From contig NZ_CP059192.1 of assembly GCF_014251595.1 (NCBI RefSeq), forward strand, positions 217,020-281,019: a stretch of DNA of 64,000 bases, given 5' to 3'. Positions 1 through 8,236 of the stretch are shown one piece after another (the first letter of the stretch is position 1; each line of letters begins with the position of its first letter). Made by a program: the position numbers and the translations under genes. The stretch is from Blattabacterium cuenoti. GTDB lineage: Bacteria; Bacteroidota; Bacteroidia; Flavobacteriales; Blattabacteriaceae. Under the pieces are notes generated by a model, which was not told the DNA's origin, made no database searches, and saw only the letters and a program-made list of their open reading frames with translations.

Positions 1-128
1 CCATAATTTTCTAATAAAAAAGCAACCTCTAGTGGATCTTTATTATAAATTTTTTTTCTTTTAAAATCACCTTGTATTAATCGAACACATTGTCCATCAA
101 TTAAATCTATAGCTATTATAATATCCAT
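1..128 (-). CDS. hisA: HisA, phosphoribosylformimino-AICAR isomerase (N-terminal part only)
   Basis: The gene is cut by the window edge; only 42 codons from the start are visible. The N-terminus reads [17 protein letters not shown], the typical HisA opening with the AIDL strand that carries the catalytic Asp and the GxCVRL segment, followed by QGD and [11 protein letters not shown]. HisA isomerises ProFAR to PRFAR, a (beta/alpha)8-barrel step of histidine synthesis. The ATG at 128 lies 11 bases past the hisH stop, so it is part of the his operon. The position of hisF cannot be seen, but it would be expected just outside the window. Confidence 0.92.
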   Translation of the reverse strand, partial: MDIIIAIDLIDGQCVRLIQGDFKRKKIYNKDPLEVAFLLENY

Positions 129-139
129 TATTCATATAT

Positions 140-730
140 TTATAATTGAATAAAATTCTCTAATATTTTATGTCCTACATAAGAAGATTTTTCAGGATGA
201 AATTGCACGGCATAAAAATTATTTTTTTGTATTGCAGCACTATAATTAATAATATATTCTGTTTTTGCTGTTGTGTATTTTCCTAAAGGAACATAATAAC
301 TATGAACAAAATATTGATAACTACCATCCGGTATTTTTTCAAACAAAGGTCCTTTCAATTTATGAATGGTATTCCAACCTATTTGAGGTATTTTATTATT
401 TTTATTAATAGATTTAAATTTCTTGACTAATAAATCAAATATTCCTATACATGTAGTACTACTTTCTTCCGAATATTTACAAAGTAATTGCATCCCTAAA
501 CATATACCTAATACAGGTTTTTCTATTTTTGATATAAGTAAATCTAATTTTTTATCTTTTAAATATTTCATGGCACAATTTGCTTCTCCAACTCCAGGTA
601 AAATAATTTTTTCTGCATTTTGAATCAACTCTTTTGAATCTGTTACTGTAGCCTGTACTCCTATTCTTTCTAAAGAAAAAAGAACTGATTGTACATTTCC
701 TGCAGGATATTTGATGATAATCGTTTTCAT
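140..730 (-). CDS. hisH: HisH, glutaminase subunit of imidazole glycerol phosphate synthase
   Basis: This 196-residue class I glutamine amidotransferase releases ammonia from glutamine for HisF, which makes imidazole glycerol phosphate and AICAR. The triad is visible: the nucleophile elbow GICLGMQ with Cys77, and VQFHPEKS with His178 and Glu180. The oxyanion-strand motif PGVGEA is at 45-50. The length is normal for the family. It lies in the his operon, 14 bases past the hisB stop and 11 bases before hisA. Its intact triad suggests a working HisFH complex. Confidence 0.95.
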   Translation of the reverse strand: MKTIIIKYPAGNVQSVLFSLERIGVQATVTDSKELIQNAEKIILPGVGEANCAMKYLKDKKLDLLISKIEKPVLGICLGMQLLCKYSEESSTTCIGIFDLLVKKFKSINKNNKIPQIGWNTIHKLKGPLFEKIPDGSYQYFVHSYYVPLGKYTTAKTEYIINYSAAIQKNNFYAVQFHPEKSSYVGHKILENFIQL

Positions 731-744
731 AATATTTGTAAATT

Positions 745-1923
745 TTACACCATACCTTTGGTACTAGGTATTTTAATAGAAGAATTTTTTTGTATTGCCA
801 TTTTAATAGCTCTTCCAAAACATTTAAAAATAGATTCTATTTTATGATGGTCATTTCTTCCTATAGCATGAATATGCAAATTGCATTTAGCGTGTAGAGA
901 AAAAGATTTAAAAAAATGAAAAAACATTTCAGTAGAGATTTTGTTGATTTTTTCTCTACAAAATTTGACTTTCCAAGATAATTGGCTTCTTCCTCCAAAA
1001 TCTAATGCTATCGTAGCTAAACTATCATCCATAGGAAGAGAATAAAAACCATAACGTTCTATTCCTATTTTATTTTTTAAAGATTTATCAAAAATTTCTC
1101 CTAAAGCAATAGCAGTATCTTCTATAGTATGGTGATCATCTATATAAAGATCTCCTTTTGTTTGAATATACAAATTTATACAGCTATGAAATGCCATTTG
1201 TTGTAGTAAATGATCAAAAAATCCAATTCCTGTTTGAATATTATACTTTCCTTTTCCATAAAGAATAATGGTAATTTTAACATTTGTTTCCAATGTAGAT
1301 CGTTGATGAACGAATTTTTTTGCATGGATTGATAATAAATATTCATAAATTTTTTCCCAACTACTAGTTTTTAAAGATATTATATTTTTCAAATTTTTTT
1401 CGTCTATATCGTCTATAGTAGAAAAATAGTCTTTTTCTTCTTTTATTAAATTTTTATAATGATGATTCTTTTTTATCCAAATAGATTTGCATCCTAAATT
1501 TTTAGCTAATAAAACATCTGTTAATCTATCTCCAATTACAAAAGATTGAGAAATATTGTAATAATCTGATTTTAAATAATCAGTTAACATTCCTATACCC
1601 GGTTTTCTATTGGGCGATTTATCTTCGGGAAATGTGTTATCTATATGAACAGAAGTAAAATGAATATTTTCAGACTTTAAAATTTTTAATATGTGATTAT
1701 GTATAGGCCAAAAAATACTATCAGGAAATTTATCTGTCCCTAATCCATCTTGATTAGATATCATAACTAAATCATAGTCTAATTCTTGTACTATTTTTGA
1801 CAAGAAAAATATCACTCTTGGATAAAAATTGACTTTATCAATAGAATCAATTTGATAACTAGGAGGATTTTCTTCTATAATGGTTCCATCTCTATCAACA
1901 AATAATATTTTTTTTTTCATCAC
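745..1923 (-). CDS. hisB: HisB, bifunctional histidinol-phosphatase / imidazoleglycerol-phosphate dehydratase
   Basis: At 392 residues this is the fused form. The first ~165 residues are a HAD phosphatase with DRDGTII (Asp10, Asp12 as nucleophile and acid) and SNQDG; a Cys/His cluster typical of zinc-binding HisB phosphatases is only partly seen. The C-terminal ~195 residues are IGP dehydratase with FDHLL, DDHHTIEDTA and a second RNDHHKIES metal-binding repeat. It catalyses two steps of histidine synthesis. The start ATG overlaps the hisC stop by 4 bases (ATGA), which indicates translational coupling. A second Met follows directly, so the start is certain to within one codon. Confidence 0.95.
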   Translation of the reverse strand: MMKKKILFVDRDGTIIEENPPSYQIDSIDKVNFYPRVIFFLSKIVQELDYDLVMISNQDGLGTDKFPDSIFWPIHNHILKILKSENIHFTSVHIDNTFPEDKSPNRKPGIGMLTDYLKSDYYNISQSFVIGDRLTDVLLAKNLGCKSIWIKKNHHYKNLIKEEKDYFSTIDDIDEKNLKNIISLKTSSWEKIYEYLLSIHAKKFVHQRSTLETNVKITIILYGKGKYNIQTGIGFFDHLLQQMAFHSCINLYIQTKGDLYIDDHHTIEDTAIALGEIFDKSLKNKIGIERYGFYSLPMDDSLATIALDFGGRSQLSWKVKFCREKINKISTEMFFHFFKSFSLHAKCNLHIHAIGRNDHHKIESIFKCFGRAIKMAIQKNSSIKIPSTKGMV

Positions 1924-3017
1924 ATTTTTATTTTATTAATGGAGTATTTTCGAATTTGATCTATTAAATACTCGTTTTCTTTATGAGTTCCTACTGTAAT
2001 TCTTAAACAATTATCACATAACATTATTTTGGATCGATCTCTAACTACGATTTTTTTTATCATTAAATATTGATAAAGATTTTTTGAAGAGATATTTATT
2101 TTTACTAATAAAAAATTAGTTGAACTTGGATATACTTTTTGTATGATAGGAATTTTTTTTAAAGATTCTTGCATATATTTTCTTTCTGATAAAATATTTT
2201 TTAAATGAAAAAAAAACAAATCTCTATTTTCTAAAGCTTTAATAGCTATTTTTTGAGAAATAATACTGATGTTATATGGATATTTTATTTTATTCATCCA
2301 TTGAATTATTTCTTCTGAAGCAATCGCAATTCCTATCCTTAATCCTGCTAATCCCCAAGATTTTGAAAGCGTTTGTATAATAATTAAGTTTGGATATTTA
2401 TCAATATCTTTCGATAAAGATTTTTGAATGGAAAAATCTATATACGCTTCATCTAAAACAACAATTCCTCTAAATTTTTTTATAATATTTTCAATATCTT
2501 CTAATTTTATATCATTTCCAGTAGGATTATTAGGCGAACAAATAAAAATAATTTTACTATTTGAATTCAAAAATTTTTCTAGTTTATCCAAATTTAATTG
2601 ATAATTATCTTCTGTAAGAAGAATTCTTATTATATCTACTCCATGAATTTTTCCAATAACTTCATACATTCCATAAGTTGGAGGAAAAATAATAGTATTA
2701 TCTATTTTTGGACGAGAAAAAATACGATATATTAAATCAATAATTTCATCACTTCCATTTCCCAAAAATATCTGAGATGGAGGAATATTTTTTAAATTTG
2801 ATATTTTTTTTTTCAATTTTGTCTGTAAAGGATCCGGGTATCTATTATAAGAATTAAAAAAAGATAAAGGAGAACCAAAAGAATTTTCATTAGCATCTAA
2901 AAAAATAAAATTTTTTTCTTGATGATGTTCCATTCTAGCAGATATGTAAGGATCCATATCTAAAATATTATCTCTAATTATAGAATTCAAATTAAATTTA
3001 TTCATGTATTTATACAT
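1920..3017 (-). CDS. hisC: HisC, histidinol-phosphate aminotransferase
   Basis: This PLP fold-type I aminotransferase of 365 residues makes histidinol phosphate from imidazole acetol phosphate and glutamate. Visible motifs are NENSFG near 44, GNGSDEIID near 86-94, SPNNPTG at 161-167, DEAY with Asp189, and the PLP Schiff-base Lys219 in TLSKSWGLAGLRIG. The start used puts the ATG directly against the hisD stop. Met5 (3005) would be an alternative and would shorten the protein by four residues. The stop overlaps the hisB start. Confidence 0.95.
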   Translation of the reverse strand: MYKYMNKFNLNSIIRDNILDMDPYISARMEHHQEKNFIFLDANENSFGSPLSFFNSYNRYPDPLQTKLKKKISNLKNIPPSQIFLGNGSDEIIDLIYRIFSRPKIDNTIIFPPTYGMYEVIGKIHGVDIIRILLTEDNYQLNLDKLEKFLNSNSKIIFICSPNNPTGNDIKLEDIENIIKKFRGIVVLDEAYIDFSIQKSLSKDIDKYPNLIIIQTLSKSWGLAGLRIGIAIASEEIIQWMNKIKYPYNISIISQKIAIKALENRDLFFFHLKNILSERKYMQESLKKIPIIQKVYPSSTNFLLVKINISSKNLYQYLMIKKIVVRDRSKIMLCDNCLRITVGTHKENEYLIDQIRKYSINKIKM

Positions 3018-4313
3018 TTAAGATTCATTTTTTAATCGAATATTAATAGATTTTTTATGAGCAAATAATCCTTCTTCTGAGGATAAAATATTTACACATT
3101 CCGATAAATTTTTTAATCCTTTTTTAGATATTTTTTGGAAAGTAATTTTTTTTACGAAGCTATCTATAGATACTCCACTATAACATTTGGCATAACCATA
3201 AGTAGGAAGTATATGATTAGTTCCTGAAACATAATCTCCTGCACTAACTGGAGAATAATTACCTAAAAAAACCGATCCAGCATTAATTACTTTTTCACCC
3301 CAATAAGAAGCATTTCTGCAGTTTATAATCAAATGTTCTGGCGCTATTTGATTTATTAATGTCATACATTCATCTAAAGAATTAAAAATAACTATTTTGC
3401 TGTTCTTCAAAGATTTTTCAATAATATCTTGTTTATTAGAAATATCCAAAAATTGTTTTTTTAATTCTTTTTGAATTTTTTCTATCCAAAATTGATTATT
3501 GGTAGTGACCAAAAGAATATAACTTTCTGGATCATGTTCTGATTGAGATAATAAATCGGAAGCAACATATTCTGGATTTGCTGTATCATCAGCCATAATT
3601 ACAACTTCAGAAGGACCAGCAGGCATATCTATAGAAACTATTCCTTTTTGAAAGACAATTTCTTTAGCTATTGTGACATAAGAATTTCCTGGACCAAATA
3701 TTTTATATACAGAAGGAATACTTTCTGTTCCATAAGCCATAGCAGAAATCGCTTGAGCTCCTCCAACTTTATATATACGTGTAATTCCTACATATCTAGC
3801 TGTATATAAAATAGCTGGATGAATATCTCCATTTCTGTTTGGAGGTGTACATAATATAATATTTGAACATCCAGATAATTTTCCAGGAATTCCTAACATT
3901 AATATGGTGGAGAACAAAGGAGCAGATCCTCCGGGGATATAAAAACCTACTTTTTCAATTGGAATCATTTTTCTCCAACAAAAAACTCCTTTCGAAACTT
4001 CTATTGGAGTTTCCTCATGAATTTGTTTTTGATGAAAACATTTTATATTCTGATATGCAATTTCAATAGATTTTTTTAATTGATTTGAAACTTTCATATC
4101 AGCTTCATCAAAATCTTTTTCTGTTACCTGAATACATTTTACATCTGCATAATCATATTTTTTTGTATAAGTATTTAAAGCTAAATCTCCATATTTTTTG
4201 ACATTATCAATAATAGGATATACTAATTTTTTTATGTTAGAACTATCTTGTATAGTTCTATTCAAAATAGATTTACATATTTCGGATGTAGGACGAATAT
4301 ATACTTGAATCAT
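3018..4313 (-). CDS. hisD: HisD, histidinol dehydrogenase
   Basis: HisD oxidises histidinol to histidine in two NAD-dependent steps, with zinc in the active site. The 431-residue protein has the GGSAPLFSTILML region, FGPGN, DMPAGPSEV, the SQSEHDP zinc/catalytic block (His260) and the IAPEHLI Glu-His pair. The open frame continues upstream to 4403 inside hisG, but the family N-terminus matches MIQVYIRPT at 4313. That ATG is 11 bases past the hisG stop and is the start I use. Normal length. Confidence 0.94.
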   Translation of the reverse strand: MIQVYIRPTSEICKSILNRTIQDSSNIKKLVYPIIDNVKKYGDLALNTYTKKYDYADVKCIQVTEKDFDEADMKVSNQLKKSIEIAYQNIKCFHQKQIHEETPIEVSKGVFCWRKMIPIEKVGFYIPGGSAPLFSTILMLGIPGKLSGCSNIILCTPPNRNGDIHPAILYTARYVGITRIYKVGGAQAISAMAYGTESIPSVYKIFGPGNSYVTIAKEIVFQKGIVSIDMPAGPSEVVIMADDTANPEYVASDLLSQSEHDPESYILLVTTNNQFWIEKIQKELKKQFLDISNKQDIIEKSLKNSKIVIFNSLDECMTLINQIAPEHLIINCRNASYWGEKVINAGSVFLGNYSPVSAGDYVSGTNHILPTYGYAKCYSGVSIDSFVKKITFQKISKKGLKNLSECVNILSSEEGLFAHKKSINIRLKNES

Positions 4314-4324
4314 ATTTTTATATT

Positions 4325-5182
4325 TTAGAGTATAATTTTTTCTATAGGAAGTACTAATATATCTTGAGCTCCAAGAGCTTTTAAGTTTTCTATTATTCCC
4401 CAAAAATCATTTTCATTAACGACAGAATGTACAGAACTACATTTTGAATTAGCTAAAGGAAGAATAACTGGACTTTTAATTCCTGGAAGATAAGATATTA
4501 TTTTTTCCAACTTTTCATTAGGAACATTTAATAAAATATATTTATTATTTTTAGCTTTTCTTACAGCTCTAATCCGAAATAATAATTTTTCCATTATAAT
4601 ATTTTGTGGAGAACCTAAATGTAGATGTGAAGCTAATACGGCTTCAGATTGAAGAACGGTTTCTACTTCTTTTAATCCGTTCATAAACAGTGTTGATCCA
4701 CTACTAACTAAATCACATATACAGTCTGCTAAACCTATTCCAGGAGCAATTTCTACAGCTCCAGAAATTTCGTGAATTTCTGTATTTATATATCTTTTTT
4801 TTAAAAATTCCCTAACTAAAAAGGGATAACTTGTAGCAATGCGTTTACCATTCAAATCATTAATTTGATTATAAACTAAAGATTTAGGAACGGCTATAGA
4901 TAGCCTACATTTTCCAAACCCTAAAGTTTCTTTGATTCTTATTCTTTTCCTTTTTTCTAAAAGAACATTTTTTCCCACGATTCCTATATCAGCGACTCCA
5001 TCTTCCAAATATTGAGGAATATCATCATCTCTAAGAAAAAGTATTTCTAACGGAAAATTTAAAGCCGTTGTTTTTAACTTGTCTATACCAATATTAACTT
5101 CAATACTGCAATCTTTCAATAACTTGATTGAATCATCATAAAGACGGCCAGATTTTTGAATTGCTATTTTAAGTTTATCCAT
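4325..5182 (-). CDS. hisG: HisG, ATP phosphoribosyltransferase (long form)
   Basis: HisG performs the first committed step of histidine synthesis, joining ATP and PRPP. The 285-residue length is that of the long form, which carries its own C-terminal regulatory (ACT-like) domain and does not need HisZ. The PRPP-binding motif DLVSSGSTLFMNGL is at 157-170, and GKRIATSYP is at 112-120. The C-terminal ~80 residues form the regulatory part, so histidine feedback may be retained (inference). It is the first gene of the operon and is preceded by a promoter-like box and a terminator-like hairpin. Confidence 0.95.
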   Translation of the reverse strand: MDKLKIAIQKSGRLYDDSIKLLKDCSIEVNIGIDKLKTTALNFPLEILFLRDDDIPQYLEDGVADIGIVGKNVLLEKRKRIRIKETLGFGKCRLSIAVPKSLVYNQINDLNGKRIATSYPFLVREFLKKRYINTEIHEISGAVEIAPGIGLADCICDLVSSGSTLFMNGLKEVETVLQSEAVLASHLHLGSPQNIIMEKLLFRIRAVRKAKNNKYILLNVPNEKLEKIISYLPGIKSPVILPLANSKCSSVHSVVNENDFWGIIENLKALGAQDILVLPIEKIIL

Positions 5183-5198
5183 AATTAATACAGTACAG

Positions 5199-5239
5199 AA
5201 AAAAATAATAAAAGCTTACTTTTGTAAGCTTTTATTATT
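5199..5239 (-). terminator. his leader intrinsic-terminator-like hairpin (attenuator candidate)
   Basis: Perfect 16-bp inverted repeat: arms 5204-5219 and 5224-5239, loop of four bases. Read on the minus strand, toward hisG, it is followed by a T run (5203 down to 5199), which gives the form of an intrinsic terminator. It sits between the putative his promoter (5287-5294) and the hisG start (5182). The flanking genes hisG and xth diverge, so no transcript ends here by normal gene arrangement. Attenuation of the his operon is the natural reading, but the leader lacks an obvious run of His codons. Confidence 0.7.
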
Positions 5240-5286
5240 ATTACGTAGATCTAATCTCATTAACACATGACATACATGTATTGTCG

Positions 5287-5294
5287 CAAATATA
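5287..5294 (-). promoter_or_regulatory. Putative his operon promoter, Bacteroidetes -7 box
   Basis: TATATTTG on the minus strand matches the Bacteroidetes -7 consensus TAnnTTTG. Transcription would begin near 5280 and give a leader of about 100 bases before hisG. No clear -33 TTTG box is visible. The identical octamer followed by C lies in front of trpE. Confidence 0.55.
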
Positions 5295-5357
5295 AAAACT
5301 ATTTTGAATATTTTCTAATTAATTTATTTAGTCTATTTCTTTAATTAAAGTTAAATA

Positions 5358-6122
5358 ATGAAAATTATTAGTTATAATATAAACGGAATTCGATCTGGTA
5401 TTCGTAAAGGGTTATATAATTGGATTGAAACAAATCAACCTGATATTTTATGTTTACAAGAAATAAAAGCATTTCCAGAACAAATAAATACGAGTATTTT
5501 TGATAATTTAGGATATAATCACTATTGGTTTCCTTCAAAGAAAAAAGGATATAGTGGGGTAGGAGTTTTATGTAAAAAAAAACCTATTCATATAGAATAT
5601 GGTATAGGATTAGTTCCTATAGATGAAGAAGGAAGAGTATTACGTATAGATTTAAAAAATCTATCAATCATTAGTCTTTATGTTCCTTCAGGAAATGATA
5701 TGGGAAAAAGATTGAATTTTAAGTTCTTTTTTATGGAAAAATTTTTTTTATATGTGAAAAAAATATATGAAACATTTAATAATCTTATTATTTGTGGAGA
5801 TTTCAATATTTGTCATCATGAAATAGATATTTATGATCCTATTAAAAATCAAAAAGTTTCAGGTTTTTTACCTCAAGAAAGAAAATGGATGACGCATTTT
5901 TTGAAACTAGGTTTCATAGATAGTTTTAGAAATTTTATTCAAGAAGGTCATCATTATAGTTGGTGGAGTTACCGTTTTAATGCTAAAAAAAATAATAGAG
6001 GATGGAGAATTGATTATGCTATGGTTAGTGATTCTTTAAATAAAAAAATAAAAAATGCTTATCTCATGCCGGAAGTCTTATATTCTGATCATTGTCCTGT
6101 TGTATTAGAAATTTCTCAATAA
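5358..6122 (+). CDS. xth: Exodeoxyribonuclease III (AP endonuclease)
   Basis: This Mg-dependent endonuclease/exonuclease/phosphatase-family enzyme of 254 residues acts in base-excision repair at abasic sites. Catalytic residues are visible: Asn7/Asn9 in YNINGIRSG, Glu35 in LQEIK, Asp148 and Asn150 in GDFN, and Asp244-His245 in SDHCPV. Its length matches the bacterial family (~250-270). It stands alone, transcribed away from hisG, with tRNA-Lys antisense just downstream. It is one of very few DNA-repair genes in this window. Confidence 0.93.
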   Translation: MKIISYNINGIRSGIRKGLYNWIETNQPDILCLQEIKAFPEQINTSIFDNLGYNHYWFPSKKKGYSGVGVLCKKKPIHIEYGIGLVPIDEEGRVLRIDLKNLSIISLYVPSGNDMGKRLNFKFFFMEKFFLYVKKIYETFNNLIICGDFNICHHEIDIYDPIKNQKVSGFLPQERKWMTHFLKLGFIDSFRNFIQEGHHYSWWSYRFNAKKNNRGWRIDYAMVSDSLNKKIKNAYLMPEVLYSDHCPVVLEISQ

Positions 6123-6136
6123 ATTATTATGAAAAA

Positions 6137-6209
6137 TGACCTGACTGGGATTCGAACCCAGGACCCTTACATTAAAAGTGTAATGCTCTACCAGCTGAGC
6201 TATCAGGTC
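6137..6209 (-). tRNA. tRNA-Lys (anticodon TTT)
   Basis: The minus strand folds into a full cloverleaf. The 7-bp acceptor pairs GACCTGA with TCAGGTC, and the discriminator is A at 6137. The D-arm has AGCTCAGCTGGTAGAGC. The anticodon stem TTACA/TGTAA encloses loop CTTTTAA with anticodon TTT, and the T-arm has GGTTCGAATCC. CCA is not encoded. It lies between xth and aroK on the opposite strand. Confidence 0.97.
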
Positions 6210-6275
6210 TTTATAATGTTTTCTTGAAAGAGTGTTTATTAATTTAAGCAAATATACTATAATTTTTTTCTTTTT

Positions 6276-6800
6276 ATGAAAATCACTTTAATTGGATATA
6301 TGGGAAGTGGAAAAACTACTATAGGAAAAATGTTATCTAAAGAATTGGATTTAGATTTTTACGATTTAGATGCTATTCTTGTTATTGAAAATAAGAATGA
6401 TTCTATTTTTAATATTTTTAAAAAAAAAGGAGAACTTTTTTTTAGAAGAAAAGAACATTTTTTGTTAAAAAAATTTTTGAAACAAAAAAATGAATATATT
6501 TTATCAATTGGTGGAGGAACTCCTTGTTTTTACAACAATATTTATTTGTTAAATAAATATTCAAATACATTTTATTTAAAAACGGATAGTTATACCTTAT
6601 TTAAAAGATTATGTCTAGAAAAAAAAACAAGACCTTTAATTTCTCATTTTTCTAAAAATGAATTATTTCAATTTATTATCAGGCATTTATTGAAAAGAGC
6701 GTATTTTTATGAACAATCTTTAAAAAAAATAAATGTATATGATAAATCCAAATATGATATTGTTCAAGAAATTATTAAATATATTAAAAATAAATCATGA
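6276..6800 (+). CDS. aroK: Shikimate kinase
   Basis: This kinase phosphorylates shikimate with ATP in the chorismate pathway that feeds tryptophan synthesis. The 174-residue protein has Walker A GYMGSGKT at 7-14, the DLD shikimate-binding Asp near 31-33, SIGGGTPC near 79-86 and the lid region with KKTRPL. The length is normal. Its stop overlaps the tilS start by 4 bases (ATGA), so it is probably the head of a small operon aroK-tilS-serC-yggS. Confidence 0.94.
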   Translation: MKITLIGYMGSGKTTIGKMLSKELDLDFYDLDAILVIENKNDSIFNIFKKKGELFFRRKEHFLLKKFLKQKNEYILSIGGGTPCFYNNIYLLNKYSNTFYLKTDSYTLFKRLCLEKKTRPLISHFSKNELFQFIIRHLLKRAYFYEQSLKKINVYDKSKYDIVQEIIKYIKNKS

Positions 6801-8146
6801 AAAAAATATCATATCATCATTTATTTCTAGATAAAATAAGAAAGTATTTTTTGTTTAAAACAAGAAAAAAAGTATGTGTAGCTGTAAGCGGAGGATTAGA
6901 TAGTATGGTACTCATTAATTTATTGCTTGAAATTCCGGAAATTGAATCCGAAGTTGCACATTGTAATTTTTTTTTAAGAAAAGAAGAGTCTGATGAAGAT
7001 GAAATTTTTATTAAAAATTTTTGTAATCAAAAAAATATAATATGTCATGTGAAAAAATTTGATACTTTAAATTTTTCTCAAAAACACAAGTTATCGATAC
7101 AAATGGCTGCTAGAAAACTTAGATATAATTGGTTTTCGGAATTATTAAAAAAAAATTCATACGAATATATGGTATTAGGGCATCATTTTGATGATTCAAT
7201 AGAAACTTTTTTTATGAATGTTTTCAGAGGTACGGGTATTAAAGGTTTGTTAGGTATTCCTAATAAAAATAAAAAATTTATTCGTCCTCTTTCTCATTTT
7301 ACTAAAAAAGAAATTTTAAATTATGCAAAAACAAAGAATATAAAATGGAGATTGGATAGTAGTAATCAAGAAATTAAATATTTAAGAAATAAAATTCGTT
7401 TGATTTTATCTAAATTTTATTTTTTTTCATTTTCTTTTCACAATGGATTAAAAAGAACTATAAGTCATCTTCATGATGAAAATTTATTAATAGAAAAAAA
7501 AATAGAAGAAGTTTGTCAAGAAATTACAATAGAAAAAAAAAGAAATCCATTTTTTTGGAAAATAAGATGTAAAAAGATAAAAAAGTTAGAACCTATATCT
7601 TTTTATTTATTCAGATTATTTTCTCCATATGGGTTCAATGATATAAATGGGATGAAACATCTTATTGATGCACAATCGGGTAAAAAACTTAAATCTAAAA
7701 ATTATTGTATTATTAAAAATAGAAACAATTGGATTTTAGTTTCTCATAAATTTTTATCAAAAAATCAAAATAAAATATACATAATATCCAATCTCTCTAT
7801 TGTTAATAAAATGTTATTACCTATTGATATAAAGTTTTTTGTTAATACAGAAAATACAGAAAAAAAAAATGAAAAAAATATCTATCTTGTAGATTTTGAA
7901 AAAGTTCAATTTCCATTATTATTGAGAACATGGAGAAAAGGGGATTTTTTTTATCCTTTTAATATGAAGGGCAAAAAAAAATTAAGCAAATATTATAAAG
8001 AAAAAAAATTTTCTATTTTGGAAAAAGAACATATATGGTTACTAATTAACGGAAATGGATATATTATTCTAATTATAGGAAACCGTTTAGATGATCGATT
8101 CAAAATTACGGAAAATACAAAGAAAGTATTAGGTATAAAAATATAA
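6797..8146 (+). CDS. tilS: tRNA(Ile)-lysidine synthase
   Basis: TilS places lysidine at position 34 of the CAT-anticodon tRNA-Ile, which changes its reading from AUG to AUA. This matters in an AT-rich genome full of ATA codons. The PP-loop SGGLDS is at 31-36. The GHHFDDSIETFFMNVFRG region is typical, and the C-terminal domain contains LLRTWRKGDFFYPFNMKGKKKLS. At 449 residues it is full length. It starts inside the aroK stop codon. Confidence 0.94.
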   Translation: MKKISYHHLFLDKIRKYFLFKTRKKVCVAVSGGLDSMVLINLLLEIPEIESEVAHCNFFLRKEESDEDEIFIKNFCNQKNIICHVKKFDTLNFSQKHKLSIQMAARKLRYNWFSELLKKNSYEYMVLGHHFDDSIETFFMNVFRGTGIKGLLGIPNKNKKFIRPLSHFTKKEILNYAKTKNIKWRLDSSNQEIKYLRNKIRLILSKFYFFSFSFHNGLKRTISHLHDENLLIEKKIEEVCQEITIEKKRNPFFWKIRCKKIKKLEPISFYLFRLFSPYGFNDINGMKHLIDAQSGKKLKSKNYCIIKNRNNWILVSHKFLSKNQNKIYIISNLSIVNKMLLPIDIKFFVNTENTEKKNEKNIYLVDFEKVQFPLLLRTWRKGDFFYPFNMKGKKKLSKYYKEKKFSILEKEHIWLLINGNGYIILIIGNRLDDRFKITENTKKVLGIKI

Positions 8147-8236
8147 TTAATTGAGTAGTTATATGTTTATTTGATAGTTTTAATTGATATAGTATTTTTT
8201 TTTAATTTTGAAAAGAATCAGTTATTTCATTTATGT

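Noticed and set aside
4314..4403. Upstream extension of hisD into hisG
   Set aside because: The extra 30 residues overlap hisG and do not match the HisD family; the ATG at 4313 gives the family N-terminus.
6123..6275. Possible small RNA besides tRNA-Lys
   Set aside because: The bases outside the tRNA are short, AT-rich and without a stable fold or box.
8171..8236. Hydrophobic N-terminal extension of serC
   Set aside because: SerC is cytosolic and begins at MKIHNFNAGPS; the upstream segment is open frame by chance.
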